From positions 1 to 35,228 of the forward strand of contig CASDPB010000077.1 of NCBI GenBank assembly GCA_949282305.1: DNA of 35,228 bases, read 5' to 3'. This DNA comes from an uncultured Lentisphaeria bacterium. Its GTDB lineage: Bacteria > Verrucomicrobiota > Lentisphaeria > Victivallales > UBA1829. Every line of letters starts with the position of its first letter. The stretch's first letter is position 1. Shown piece by piece: positions 1-8,473 of this stretch. The notes beneath the pieces were generated by a model, which saw only the letters and a list, made by a program, of their open reading frames with translations, made no database searches and was not told the origin of the DNA. The position numbers and the translations under genes are program-made.

Positions 1-42
1 AGTTTTACATAGAAAGGACTGCAAGAAATTGCAGAGGGTGGA

Positions 43-65
43 TTTTTGTCTTCAAAAGACAAAAA
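43..65. repeat. Perfect AT-rich inverted repeat (10-bp arms, 3-nt loop)
   Basis: The arms are TTTTTGTCTT (43-52) and AAGACAAAAA (56-65), separated by CAA. The symmetry is perfect but the stem has few GC pairs, so it is a weak intrinsic terminator on either strand. It lies about 80 bases upstream of the first gene and could be a protein-binding site or the end of a transcript entering from the left. Function is inferred only. Confidence 0.5.
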
Positions 66-74
66 TGAGTTTAG

Positions 75-104
75 AAAACGTGAAAAAACAAAAAAAACGT
101 GAAA
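75..104. repeat. Direct repeat AAAACGTGAAA x2, 19-bp period
   Basis: Two identical 11-mers, AAAACGTGAAA, at 75-85 and 94-104 lie between the inverted repeat at 43-65 and the first gene. The 19-bp period puts them on roughly the same helix face. They could be operator half-sites for the first gene, but the tract is A-rich and I find no third copy in the window. Confidence 0.35.
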
Positions 105-145
105 TCTGGGGTTCAGTCCCTTGAATTTTACATAACAGGAACAAT

Positions 146-1192
146 ATGATGTTAGCAGAACGAAAACCCGATTTTGAACGGGTCAAGACAACCCTGGCAT
201 TTCAGGAGCCCGACCGGGTTCCAAATTTTGAAGTCTACGTGGCACGGCCGGTGCGCGAGGCTTTGCTGGGGTGCCCGCTCCCGGACGGACTGGAATCGGA
301 ACTGATCTACCGGCCGCGCCTGCATTACGATTTCATCTATCTGAATCCGCCTTACCGGCACCCCCCGGTATACAGCCGTCATGCGGAGAACCGCACCGAG
401 GACCGCACCTGGATCGACCAGCATGCCAATCTGGTGACTGACTGGAAAAGTTTCCGGGAATACACGGAATACCCGGAACCGGACAATCCGCTGGATCTGA
501 CGGAAATCCATGCTGGATGCCGCAGGGCGCGGGAAGTGCCCGGATACCTCGGCGTCGGGGCTCTGCTCCCGTCATGTCCTTTCACCGAAATCAACCTGGT
601 GATGGGATATGAAAACTTTTCCATCGCATTGTATGAGGATTATGAATTATGCTCGGCACTGGTGGAAAAATTCGGGGAAGTCGGAATCGCCGCGGCAAAA
701 CAGCTCGCGGCAAGCGATGTGGACTTTGTCTTCTTCGGCGACGACATGGCGTATACCGGCGGTCTGATGATCAGCCCGGAATTCATGCGGCAGCTGTTCT
801 TTCCATACTATCGGCGCTTTATTGAAATCATCCGCGACGCGGGAAAGCCGGTGCTTTTCCATTCCGACGGGGACATCTCGCCGTTGATTCCGGACTGGAT
901 CGACGCCGGGCTGAGCGGGCTGAACCCGATAGAGCCTCTGGCGATGGATATTGTCAAACTGAAAGAGCAGACCGCCGGAAAACTGGTGCTGACGGGCAAC
1001 ATTGATGTTGATCTGCTGACCCGGGGAACCGCCGATGAAGTCGCTTCACTGACCCGCAGACGCCTTGACCAGCTGAAAGGCGGAGGAGGTTACATGCTGG
1101 GCTCCTCCAACTCCGTCTGCGATTACGTCAACCCTCTTAACTATCAGACCATGCTGGCGACCAATGCCGAATATGGTGAATACATAAAATAA
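146..1192 (+). CDS. Uroporphyrinogen decarboxylase-like (UroD/MtaA superfamily) protein 1
   Basis: A 348-residue TIM-barrel protein of the UroD/MtaA superfamily, which includes heme-pathway UroD and corrinoid or coenzyme M methyltransferases. Recognition rests on the N-terminal F(E/D)xPDRVPNFE stretch, the FFGDDMAYTGG segment near residue 200, HSDGD at 239-243 and a C-terminal GGGGYMLGSSNSV strand. Methyltransferase members usually carry a zinc-binding His-x-Cys at the HSDGD site; the Cys is absent, so neither methyl transfer nor heme synthesis is supported. The gene leads a sugar locus and is 20 bases from a GH130 gene with an intervening GGAG site, so it probably acts on a sugar-related substrate. 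ATG 146 and ATG 149 both fit the AGGA at 137-140. Family is clear; reaction unknown. A second paralogue is at 12532-13596. Confidence 0.85.
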   Translation: MMLAERKPDFERVKTTLAFQEPDRVPNFEVYVARPVREALLGCPLPDGLESELIYRPRLHYDFIYLNPPYRHPPVYSRHAENRTEDRTWIDQHANLVTDWKSFREYTEYPEPDNPLDLTEIHAGCRRAREVPGYLGVGALLPSCPFTEINLVMGYENFSIALYEDYELCSALVEKFGEVGIAAAKQLAASDVDFVFFGDDMAYTGGLMISPEFMRQLFFPYYRRFIEIIRDAGKPVLFHSDGDISPLIPDWIDAGLSGLNPIEPLAMDIVKLKEQTAGKLVLTGNIDVDLLTRGTADEVASLTRRRLDQLKGGGGYMLGSSNSVCDYVNPLNYQTMLATNAEYGEYIK

Positions 1193-1212
1193 AAAAATGG
1201 AGATTAACTGTC

Positions 1213-2154
1213 ATGCGTTTAACAGATTTAGTGCACAGGTATGAAAACAATCCGCTGCTGACAACCAGGGATCTGCCGGGCAGCGACGCGGTGTTCAACT
1301 GCGGGGCGGTGAAGTTCCGTGACCGCTACATCCTGCTGGTTTCCACCAGCATTCCGGGAGCACCGGGGAACGGACGCAACATTCATGTGGCGGAAAGCCG
1401 TGACGGCATCCATTTCACCATTCGCCCCAAACCCTTTATCGAAGCCGGAACCGACGGACCGTTCACGCAGTTTGATTATGACATCTGCGATCCGAGAATT
1501 ACCGTGCTCGAGGGAAAAATCTACATTACCTACCCGGCACATCTACCGGGCGTCGGCATTGTCGGGGTGCTGGGAACAACCGAAGATTTCGAGACCTTCC
1601 GGAGAATCGAATACATCAGCCTGCCGCACAACCGGGTGCCGATTCTGTTCCCGGAGAAAATCAACGGAAAATATTACCGGATTGATCGTCCCTACGGTTT
1701 CTACGGGGGAAGCATGTGGATTTCCGAATCCCCCGACCTGACCTACTGGGGAAGACACCGGATGCTGTTCAATAAAGGATCTCAGGTATGGAACAGCGAA
1801 AAGGTCGGACCCTCGGGACCTCCGATCAAAACCAGCAGAGGATGGCTGGTCATCTTCCATGGAGTTTCCGGCGCGATGATGGCAAATTCAGCTTATCATC
1901 AGGGAGTGGCAATGCTCGATCTCAACGATCCGACCAAGGTGATTGCGCTTCCGAACCAGTATATCATGGCTCCGGAAACACCCTTTGAACGGGTTGGACG
2001 GGTTCAGAACACGATTTTCTGCACGGGGCACGTGGTGGAGGACGGACAGGTGAAACTGTTTTATTCCGCCTGCGATACATGTATATGCCTTGCCACATTT
2101 GACCTGGAGGAAATGGCGGAAGCCTGCATGAGCGTCCCCCAGGGAAAATGGTGA
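1213..2154 (+). CDS. GH130-like glycoside phosphorylase/hydrolase
   Basis: A 313-residue five-bladed beta-propeller protein resembling GH130, whose members phosphorolyse or hydrolyse beta-mannosidic linkages. Visible marks are the VFNCGAVKF strand near residue 28, CDPRIT at 92-97 (the Asp matches the general acid in the family's (E)DPR motif), RVPILFPEKINGKYY near 142, and GPSGPPIKTSRGWLVIFHGV. There is no signal peptide, so action is cytoplasmic. Length suits GH130. A GGAG site at 1199-1202 sits 10 bases before ATG 1213 and the gene follows the UroD-like gene closely, so they are probably cotranscribed. Phosphorylase versus hydrolase cannot be decided: that depends on phosphate-binding residues I cannot align here. 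Cytosolic mannoside breakdown would fit the GH38 enzyme in the facing locus. Confidence 0.85.
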   Translation: MRLTDLVHRYENNPLLTTRDLPGSDAVFNCGAVKFRDRYILLVSTSIPGAPGNGRNIHVAESRDGIHFTIRPKPFIEAGTDGPFTQFDYDICDPRITVLEGKIYITYPAHLPGVGIVGVLGTTEDFETFRRIEYISLPHNRVPILFPEKINGKYYRIDRPYGFYGGSMWISESPDLTYWGRHRMLFNKGSQVWNSEKVGPSGPPIKTSRGWLVIFHGVSGAMMANSAYHQGVAMLDLNDPTKVIALPNQYIMAPETPFERVGRVQNTIFCTGHVVEDGQVKLFYSACDTCICLATFDLEEMAEACMSVPQGKW

Positions 2155-2277
2155 GGAACGGTCTTTCCCCGAATCCCGTGCGCCGGTTCCCGGAGAATAC
2201 GGCGCCGGTCATTGCCATGGAAAGAGCCTTGAGCTTATGAATCCCGGAATATCATCAGCAGGCAACAGAAACACAAT

Positions 2278-4230
2278 ATGAAAACGATCGACTACAAGAT
2301 TTATTATGACAAAGTGCTGGCAGGCTGGATCGGCAAATCGTTGGGCGGTATTGTCGGAGCACCCTATGAGTGTCACAAGCAATTCAATTTTATCACGGAA
2401 GACAAACTCTGGCCGGACACTCTGTATCCCAATGACGACCTCGACATACAGGTGGTCTGGCTCGAGGCGTTACAGCAGCTCGGCGTTGCTCCGACCAGCG
2501 CCCAGCTTGCCGAATTCTGGCAGAAACACTGTTTTTACGTGTGCTGTGAATATGGAATTTTCATAGACAATCTGGAACACGGCATTTATCCTCCGCTTTC
2601 CGGCACCTGGCGCAATGAATTTTTCCAGGCCTCCGAAGGCTGCCCCATCCGCAGTGAAATATGGGGCTTCATTGCTCCGGGAAATCCGGCGCTTGCCATG
2701 GAGTATGCGGCAAGAGACGGAGTATTGGATCATGGAACCGTTTCGGTCGAACTGGAACAATTCCTTTCTGCCGCCGCGTCATTGGCGTTTTTTGCAGAAA
2801 ACCCGGTCGAGCTGCTGCGGGAAACCTGCAAGGCTGTCCCTGCGGAAAATGCCGGAGCACGCCTTTTCCGCGAAGTCCATGCCATTTGCCAGAACAATCC
2901 CGAACCGTTTGATGCGTGGCGAAAACTGGTGCGCAGATTCGGGCATCGGGACAGCACGAACGCACTGCTGAACAACGCCTTCGCCTTCACGGCGCTGCTG
3001 CTTGGCGGCGACAGTTTCAAGGAGACAATGCGGCTGTGCATCCAGTCCGGCTGGGACTGCGACTGTTCGGCGGCTACAGCCGGAGCCCTGTGGGGAGTCC
3101 TTCACGGCAGCAGCGCCCTGCCCGGCGACTGGCTTGAACGCATGGGGAAAAATCTTGTCTGCGCCTGTGAGATCCCTCATAAAAATGCGTCTCTTGCCGA
3201 ATTCGCCAGAGAGACCACCGAACTGGGAATCGAAGTTGCAGCGCTCATCAACCGCGACCTGCGGATAGAAAATGCTCCCGTCGTTCCGGTCCGCCCCCTC
3301 CCCGAACCGGAAGTCGCCATTCAGGTCTCCTACCCGGAAGACTGCCCCGTATTGTGGAGTGACCGCCCGACCAGGATCACCCTGACGATATGCAATCCTC
3401 TGAGCACGTCTTTTTCCGGCATGTTATGTCTGGAACTGCCCCAGGGGGTGGAAACGGACTGGACAAGCCGTAAAGTGGAAATCGCCCCGGGAAAGACAGT
3501 GCTGGAAGTCGTTGTCCGCAGAAAATCCCCGGATGATTTCCTGCACGATCACTACCTCTTCCGGGCCAGGCTGACCTCCAGCGACGGAGCGGTCACAGCG
3601 GAACGCACCTTCGGGCTGGACGGCGCCGTCATCTGGTCCGTTTACGGTCCATACTGGGATATGTGGGACAAGGATGCATATGCAGACTGCCCCTATCAAA
3701 ACGAACAGCTCACCTGCAATCCCGGCAATCTGCCGGAATTCTGCGGAGACGCCTTTAACACCCATGTGCGTCTGGACTATCCTTACTTAGATGAAAACCG
3801 TCTGCTCAAAGAGGACATCCCGGAGGAATCGCCTTTTCCGGTCGAGACGGCAGGACATCGGATCAGCCGCGAGGATCTGTTCGGATTCAACGGGGCGTCA
3901 TGCTGTTATCTGGTACGGGAATTCAAGGCGGACCAGCCTGTGGAAAACGTGCAGTTCCTCTTTCAGGCGGATTGCCCGTTTGTCTGTTATCTTGACGGGC
4001 GGCGCCTCTGTTCCAGCGAACGACATGAAAATCCCGGCACGGCTTACGCTGCCGCGCCGCAGTTCGACCTGACGGGCAGTCTCCAGCGGATTGTCATCAA
4101 ACTCGTGACGCGCCTGGAACATTTTCAATGCAGTCTGAACTTTGTGCGCCCTGTCGAAGTCCGGACGCACGCAGTTTCGCCCTATGTATCCGGCATCTCG
4201 GTCAGACTGCCTGAGAAAGTCGAAAAATAA
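2278..4230 (+). CDS. ADP-ribosylglycohydrolase-family protein with C-terminal sandwich domains
   Basis: Residues 1-320 are an ADP-ribosylglycohydrolase (ARH/DraG) fold: GWIGKSLGGIVGAPYE near residue 16, NDDLD at 52-56 and the second metal site WDCDCSAATAGALWG at 259-273, which corresponds to the family's GxDTDT-AA-GA motif with Cys in place of both Thr. The metal-binding Asp residues (53, 54, 260, 262) are kept. After residue 340 there are about 310 more residues, mostly beta: an Ig/NEW3-like stretch (ITLTICNPLSTSFSG) and a possible jelly roll. Ordinary ARH proteins are near 300 residues. There is no signal peptide. The sugar-locus context argues for hydrolysis of an N- or O-glycoside rather than protein de-ADP-ribosylation; that is inference. 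The ribosome-binding site is weak (123-base gap). Confidence 0.82.
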   Translation: MKTIDYKIYYDKVLAGWIGKSLGGIVGAPYECHKQFNFITEDKLWPDTLYPNDDLDIQVVWLEALQQLGVAPTSAQLAEFWQKHCFYVCCEYGIFIDNLEHGIYPPLSGTWRNEFFQASEGCPIRSEIWGFIAPGNPALAMEYAARDGVLDHGTVSVELEQFLSAAASLAFFAENPVELLRETCKAVPAENAGARLFREVHAICQNNPEPFDAWRKLVRRFGHRDSTNALLNNAFAFTALLLGGDSFKETMRLCIQSGWDCDCSAATAGALWGVLHGSSALPGDWLERMGKNLVCACEIPHKNASLAEFARETTELGIEVAALINRDLRIENAPVVPVRPLPEPEVAIQVSYPEDCPVLWSDRPTRITLTICNPLSTSFSGMLCLELPQGVETDWTSRKVEIAPGKTVLEVVVRRKSPDDFLHDHYLFRARLTSSDGAVTAERTFGLDGAVIWSVYGPYWDMWDKDAYADCPYQNEQLTCNPGNLPEFCGDAFNTHVRLDYPYLDENRLLKEDIPEESPFPVETAGHRISREDLFGFNGASCCYLVREFKADQPVENVQFLFQADCPFVCYLDGRRLCSSERHENPGTAYAAAPQFDLTGSLQRIVIKLVTRLEHFQCSLNFVRPVEVRTHAVSPYVSGISVRLPEKVEK

Positions 4231-4376
4231 AGGGTCAGGATACGATGACACGATTTTTCAAGGAAACCCGGAAACAGGACATGCGCCGGATCTTTCAGCG
4301 CCGCTGTTCCTGTTTGATGATCTCAGATGAATCAAAGCGTGCGCAACAGTGAAGACACGGCAAGGAGTCAAAAGCA

Positions 4377-6932
4377 ATGTCATCATTATATGACAAAGTG
4401 AAAGAAGTGGCGGCCGGTCAAGTCCCCGCAAATTATCTGCTGCCGTTGTTCTGGCAGCATGGCGAGTCCGGGGAAGTGCTGGCATCCGAAATCAAGGCAA
4501 TGCATGACGGAGGAATGGCGGCCTTCATATTGGAACCGCGTCCCTATCCCGGTTTTCTAAGTGAAGCCTGGTTCGATATTGTGGCATTTGCGCTGAAGGA
4601 AGCGGCAAAATACGGCATGAAGGTTTACGTCTTCGACGACAGCCATTTCCCGAGCGGATACGCCAATGGAGTCATTGCCGAAAAATACCCGCAGCATCTG
4701 CGCCGAATGCTGCGCATGGATTGTCTGGACGCTATCGGCCCCCGTCCGGGCGTCTCCCTGGCGGTGGCGGCATGGAAAAGGTTTCCGGAAGATCGTTTCT
4801 TCAAAGTGACCGCGGTGAAAATGAACGACGGCGGCAACGGCTTGGAACCGCAGAGCGGTATTGATCTTACGGATCGGATCACAGATGGAAGATTGTATTG
4901 GGATCTGCCCCCGGGACGCTGGCGGATCTGCGTATTTCATCAAACCCGGGAAGGTGGAGAGGAACATACCAGGAATTACCTGAATCTGCTGAGCCGCGAC
5001 GCCGTGAAATGTTACATTGACATTGTATATGAGCCGCATTATCAGCGTTTCCAATCGGAATTCGGGCGCACATTCATGGGCTTTTTCAGTGACGAGCCGC
5101 GCTTCGGAAATGCTGCGAGCTACGACGCGACGCTTGGAAAAATGCCGATGGTGATTCCCTTCGACGATCAGCTTCCCGCCCGGCTGAATGCCGCGGCCGG
5201 AGAAGATTTCGGAAGACTGTATCCCTGGCTCTGGTTCGGTTCGGGTGACTGCGCCCGCCGTGCACGGTATATTTACATGGACACGGTATCGCGCCTCTAT
5301 TCGGAAAACTTCCCAGGTCAGATCGGCGCATGGTGCCGCGAGCGCGGCGTGGAATACCTGGGGCATGTCGTCGAAGATAACGGCGCGCACGCCAGAATCG
5401 GCTACGGCAACGGACACTTTTTCCGTTCGTTGAAAGGGCAGAGCATGGCGGGAATCGACACCGTGCTGCTGCAGAATGTACCGGAATTTACCGAGGGATC
5501 ATTTCCAACGCCTTTCAGTCCGCCGCTGGATGCACGCTTCTACCATTGGGGACTGGGAAAACTCGGCAGCTCCTGCGGTCATCTGAATCCCGCGATGAAG
5601 GGAAAGACGTTCTGCGAAATATTCGGCGCCTATGGCTGGAACGAAGGACTGCGGATGATGAAATGGATGACGGATCATTTTCTGGTGCGCGGCATCAACC
5701 GCCTGATGCCGCACGCCTTTTCTCCAAAGGATTTTCCCGATCCGGACTGCCCGCCTCATTTTTATGCGGGAGGACACAATCCGCAATGGCGCGCGTTCCC
5801 TGTCTGGAGCAACTATGCCAATACCCTGTGCCATCTGCTGTCCGACGGCGTTCATCAGGCAACGGCAGCCGTGCTGTATCATGCGGAAGCGGAATGGACG
5901 GGAGACGATTACGAACCGTTTGAATCCGTCGTCCGGACTCTGAGCAGAGGAAACATCGACTGCGACGTTGTCTGCAGGGACATGCTTGACGACGCCGCAG
6001 TGCAGAACAACCGTCTGCAAATTGCACAGGAATCTTTCGACGCTCTGCTCATACCTTATGCGCAGTCATGGCCGGAGGCTGTTGCAGCCACGCTCCGCCG
6101 AATCGCCGAAGCAGGAGTGCCCCTGGTCTGGATGCGCGAAAAGCCTCCGGCTCTGCCCGGAGATGTGGTGCAGCCCGGCAGCCTCGTCTCATATTTCCTC
6201 GAAAAAGGCTGGTATGATTTTAAAATCAGCCCCGTGATGCCGGATCTGCGTTTCTATCACTATTGTTTCCCCGACGGAGAAGTATATTTATTTGTCAATG
6301 AAAATACCGGAAAGTCTCTGGACGGAGAAATCACATTCCGGCAGATCAAGCCTCAGCTGGGTTACGACCCCATATCCGGGCAATGGACGGATTTTGCCGC
6401 AGACGCCCGGTTCCCGCTGCATCTGACGCCCTCGCAGTCCTGTCTGCTTTTCCGGGGACTTGACAAGCTGCCTGAAACAGTTTCCTTCTCGAATCCGGTT
6501 GAAATTACCGGAGAGATTCCCGGTCCGAATATATGGGAAATTTCCACGGCAACGGCGGAAGAGTATCCGGACTTCACTCTCTTCCAGTCCGCGGCCCCGG
6601 CTGGAAATCTGGCATTGCCCGGCAGTCTACCCTTTTTCTCCGGCACAATCCGTTACAAGGCACGGATCGAAGTCCCGTCCGGGAAAGTCGTCCGTCTGCT
6701 GGATCTGGGCGAGGCTTACGAAACAGCCGAAGTGGCCATAGACGGGAAACCATGCGGCATTCGCATCTGCCCGCCCTATCAATTCGCCGTGGAGCTGAAA
6801 TCGGGAAGTCACGAACTTCAGATCGACATCACCAATACGCTGGCGAAGAAATACGGCACCGGCATTTTCGACGCCGGCAGTCTGCAGGATCCTTCCGGTC
6901 TGATCGGGCCGGTCCGTCTTTTCGTCTCCTGA
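4377..6932 (+). CDS. GH106-like glycosidase (putative alpha-L-rhamnosidase-type)
   Basis: An 851-residue protein with the architecture of GH106 and related uncharacterised glycosidases. The N-terminal TIM barrel has the characteristic VYVFDDSHFPSGYANG segment near residue 85 and GFFSDEPRFGN near 235, where the Asp-Glu pair is a plausible catalytic site. A central region and a C-terminal galactose-binding-like beta domain follow, ending in SGLIGPVRLFVS, as is typical of GH2/GH106 sandwich domains. There is no signal peptide, so it is probably cytoplasmic. AAGGAG about 10 bases upstream supports ATG 4377. GH106 enzymes release alpha-L-rhamnose from pectic or host glycans, but this neighbourhood of families is broad and the substrate is a guess. 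It is the last plus-strand gene before the LacI regulator. Confidence 0.75.
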   Translation: MSSLYDKVKEVAAGQVPANYLLPLFWQHGESGEVLASEIKAMHDGGMAAFILEPRPYPGFLSEAWFDIVAFALKEAAKYGMKVYVFDDSHFPSGYANGVIAEKYPQHLRRMLRMDCLDAIGPRPGVSLAVAAWKRFPEDRFFKVTAVKMNDGGNGLEPQSGIDLTDRITDGRLYWDLPPGRWRICVFHQTREGGEEHTRNYLNLLSRDAVKCYIDIVYEPHYQRFQSEFGRTFMGFFSDEPRFGNAASYDATLGKMPMVIPFDDQLPARLNAAAGEDFGRLYPWLWFGSGDCARRARYIYMDTVSRLYSENFPGQIGAWCRERGVEYLGHVVEDNGAHARIGYGNGHFFRSLKGQSMAGIDTVLLQNVPEFTEGSFPTPFSPPLDARFYHWGLGKLGSSCGHLNPAMKGKTFCEIFGAYGWNEGLRMMKWMTDHFLVRGINRLMPHAFSPKDFPDPDCPPHFYAGGHNPQWRAFPVWSNYANTLCHLLSDGVHQATAAVLYHAEAEWTGDDYEPFESVVRTLSRGNIDCDVVCRDMLDDAAVQNNRLQIAQESFDALLIPYAQSWPEAVAATLRRIAEAGVPLVWMREKPPALPGDVVQPGSLVSYFLEKGWYDFKISPVMPDLRFYHYCFPDGEVYLFVNENTGKSLDGEITFRQIKPQLGYDPISGQWTDFAADARFPLHLTPSQSCLLFRGLDKLPETVSFSNPVEITGEIPGPNIWEISTATAEEYPDFTLFQSAAPAGNLALPGSLPFFSGTIRYKARIEVPSGKVVRLLDLGEAYETAEVAIDGKPCGIRICPPYQFAVELKSGSHELQIDITNTLAKKYGTGIFDAGSLQDPSGLIGPVRLFVS

Positions 6933-6937
6933 AGCCT

Positions 6938-6976
6938 CCCCCTCCCCCGAATCATGCCTGATTTCCCGGGAGGGGG
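6938..6976 (+). terminator. GC-rich hairpin after the GH106-like gene
   Basis: CCCCCTCCC (6938-6946) pairs perfectly with GGGAGGGGG (6968-6976) around a 21-base loop, starting six bases after the stop codon. No T-tract follows, so it is not a classical intrinsic terminator. It may act as a 3' stabilising hairpin or Rho-assisted stop. The C/G runs could also form four-stranded structures. Confidence 0.45.
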
Positions 6977-7014
6977 GTGTTCCACTGCGGAATGATTTCC
7001 AGCCAATCTGTGAA

Positions 7015-7081
7015 CAACTGAAATTGCAGCTGTCCGGGAATGCAGATGCAAAGCGTCTGCGCGGGTATATTTCAGCTGTTG
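7015..7081 (+). other. Structured region upstream of lacI
   Basis: CAACTGAAAT (7015-7024) can pair with ATTTCA-(GCT)-GTTG (7069-7081, three-base bulge), enclosing a second hairpin GCAGATGC (7042-7049) / GCGTCTGC (7053-7060) with a three-base loop and one G-T wobble. Nested pairing suggests a folded RNA or DNA element, but no known riboswitch consensus is recognisable and no covariance evidence is available. Confidence 0.3.
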
Positions 7082-7126
7082 CGGCACATCATGGACAAGA
7101 AAAACTGCTTTCCCGCGATATGAGAC

Positions 7127-7155
7127 TTGATTTTCTCCGCAGATTGCGGTATTTT
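7127..7155 (+). promoter_or_regulatory. Putative sigma70 promoter of lacI
   Basis: TTGATT (7127-7132), a 17-base spacer and TATTTT (7150-7155). The expected transcription start near 7162 leaves a leader of about 34 bases before GTG 7196. The longest reading frame of lacI would start with the TTG inside the -35 box, which argues against that start. Confidence 0.45.
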
Positions 7156-7195
7156 GTATGAGGAATTATCATTTGACAACGGAGTTTCCGCCACT

Positions 7196-8245
7196 GTGAA
7201 AAAACCAGACAATGCACCTAGAAAACCGCGCATCAGCGATATTGCAGCCATGGCGGGAGTCAGCCGAATGACAGTCTCTCAGGCGCTCAATCCCCGCGCC
7301 GGTTCGGTGAGGGTTTCGCCGGAAACCCGGGCGAAAATCCAGCGGCTCGCGCAGGAGTTGAACTATCGCCCGAATCTGGCTGCGCGGCAGCTTGCGGGCG
7401 GAAGCAGCAAGATCGTCGGATACATCCTTGATGCGCAAAGCACGGAAAACTGGATCTCCTGCATGGCAACGGTCGAACAGATTCTCGGAGAAGCCGGATA
7501 CCGGCTTCAGATCGGGGCGCAGCACGATAATTTCCAGGCGATAGAAGAACAGGTTGCCGATTTCCACGCCCGCAGTGTGGACGGAATCATCTGCTGTTCC
7601 CATACTTATCTCGAATTCGGGGCGGAAATCGCACCGCTGTTTGAAGGTTTCCCCAACAAGGTGTTCATTCATGAACCGGTCATTCCCGGGACTGTCTCTT
7701 TCGTCGCGCAGGATCAGCGGGCTGGCATTCACATGCTGGTCCGCCGGCTTCTCTCGCGCGGATGCAGGGCGCCGTATCTGATTACGCCGGGCATCACGGA
7801 CCATGTGCATTACATCCGGATCAACGCATTCCTGGAGATCATGCGGAAATTCCATTTCCGTCATCCCGAGCAGTATTCCTTCCAGCTTGCCCCGCCGGAG
7901 GGACTTGCCACGGAAGCAGGCTGCAACTGGCTTCTCGACCGGCTTCTCCCGCTCCGCCCGGACGGACTGATCGTTTACAGCGACATCATTGCAATCCGCC
8001 TGATCAATCTGCTGAAAAAGCGCGGGCTGACGGTTCCGCGGGATATTGCGGTCGCCAGTCACCGCCATACAAAATACGGAGAAGCCAACTCGCCCTCCGT
8101 CACAGGGCTGGACTATCACTTTGCCGAAGTCGGGCGGGACGCGGCGGAACTGCTCCTCAAGTTCATGCAGATGCCGAAAGCGGAAGAGCGTCCGGTTGTC
8201 GGGAAATACATTCAGCCCAGCCTGTTTTCCGGCGAATCCGCGTGA
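7196..8245 (+). CDS. LacI-family transcriptional regulator
   Basis: A 349-residue LacI-type repressor if started at GTG 7196; the frame is open back to a TTG at 7127 (372 residues). GTG is preferred because 7127 lies in a likely -35 box, and the family normally begins just before the helix-turn-helix with a short basic KKP...RKP tail. The N-terminus shows ISDIAAMAGVSRMTVSQALN, then SPETRAKIQRLAQELNYRPNLAARQL, the classical HTH and hinge helix. The remainder is a periplasmic-binding-protein-like sugar sensor (VDGIICCSH, GYIL, RDIAVASH segments). It binds DNA as a dimer and releases it on binding a small ligand, probably a sugar. Operator-like palindromes follow the gene, before the pseudopilin it probably controls. 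Confidence 0.93.
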   Translation: MKKPDNAPRKPRISDIAAMAGVSRMTVSQALNPRAGSVRVSPETRAKIQRLAQELNYRPNLAARQLAGGSSKIVGYILDAQSTENWISCMATVEQILGEAGYRLQIGAQHDNFQAIEEQVADFHARSVDGIICCSHTYLEFGAEIAPLFEGFPNKVFIHEPVIPGTVSFVAQDQRAGIHMLVRRLLSRGCRAPYLITPGITDHVHYIRINAFLEIMRKFHFRHPEQYSFQLAPPEGLATEAGCNWLLDRLLPLRPDGLIVYSDIIAIRLINLLKKRGLTVPRDIAVASHRHTKYGEANSPSVTGLDYHFAEVGRDAAELLLKFMQMPKAEERPVVGKYIQPSLFSGESA

Positions 8246-8315
8246 AACGCAACAGAGTTCTTACATGTTCCTAACAGAAAGAAGATTGCATTTGCAGAAA
8301 AACGGGATACTGTAA

Positions 8316-8361
8316 CCGCAGAATGATATAGCGGTAAATTAATACAGTCGGAATTCTGCGG
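8316..8361. repeat. Inverted repeat enclosing the first operator copy
   Basis: CCGCAGAAT (8316-8324) and ATTCTGCGG (8353-8361) form a perfect 9-bp stem. The 28-base loop begins exactly with the operator-like sequence at 8325-8340. A second pairing, GGAATT (8350-8355) with AATTCC (8386-8391), is followed by a T-rich run (8398-8413) and could terminate lacI transcription. Which structure forms is unknown. Confidence 0.4.
8325..8340. promoter_or_regulatory. Operator-like site 1 (LacI type, CG centre)
   Basis: GATATAGCGGTAAATT is an imperfect 16-bp palindrome centred on CG, as LacI-family operators usually are. It matches the second copy at 8474-8489 at 14 of 16 positions. The 149-bp spacing, about 14 helical turns, would allow a looped repression complex. 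Assignment to the adjacent LacI protein is inference. Confidence 0.55.
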
Positions 8362-8435
8362 AACCAGGCGCCGGAATAACGGAAAAATTCCAGATACGTT
8401 TTTTGATTTTTTTCCAGAAATATTCCGTCCGGCTA

Positions 8436-8464
8436 TTGACAAGGAGGACATTTTCGATTATAAT
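8436..8464 (+). promoter_or_regulatory. Consensus sigma70 promoter for the pseudopilin gene
   Basis: TTGACA (8436-8441) and TATAAT (8459-8464) are separated by exactly 17 bases, a perfect consensus promoter. The predicted start near 8471 is immediately followed by operator copy 2, so a bound repressor would block initiation or clearance. It drives the pseudopilin, isomerase and secreted hydrolase genes. Confidence 0.85.
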
Positions 8465-8473
8465 TAAAGAAAA

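Noticed and set aside
146-1192. Heme-pathway uroporphyrinogen decarboxylase (hemE)
   Set aside because: Context is a glycan locus, two divergent paralogues are present, and the HSDG motif does not suit HemE.
4272-4315. AAACAGGA/TCCTGTTT inverted repeat before the GH106-like gene
   Set aside because: Only 8-bp arms with a 28-base loop and no T-tract; too weak to call a regulatory element.
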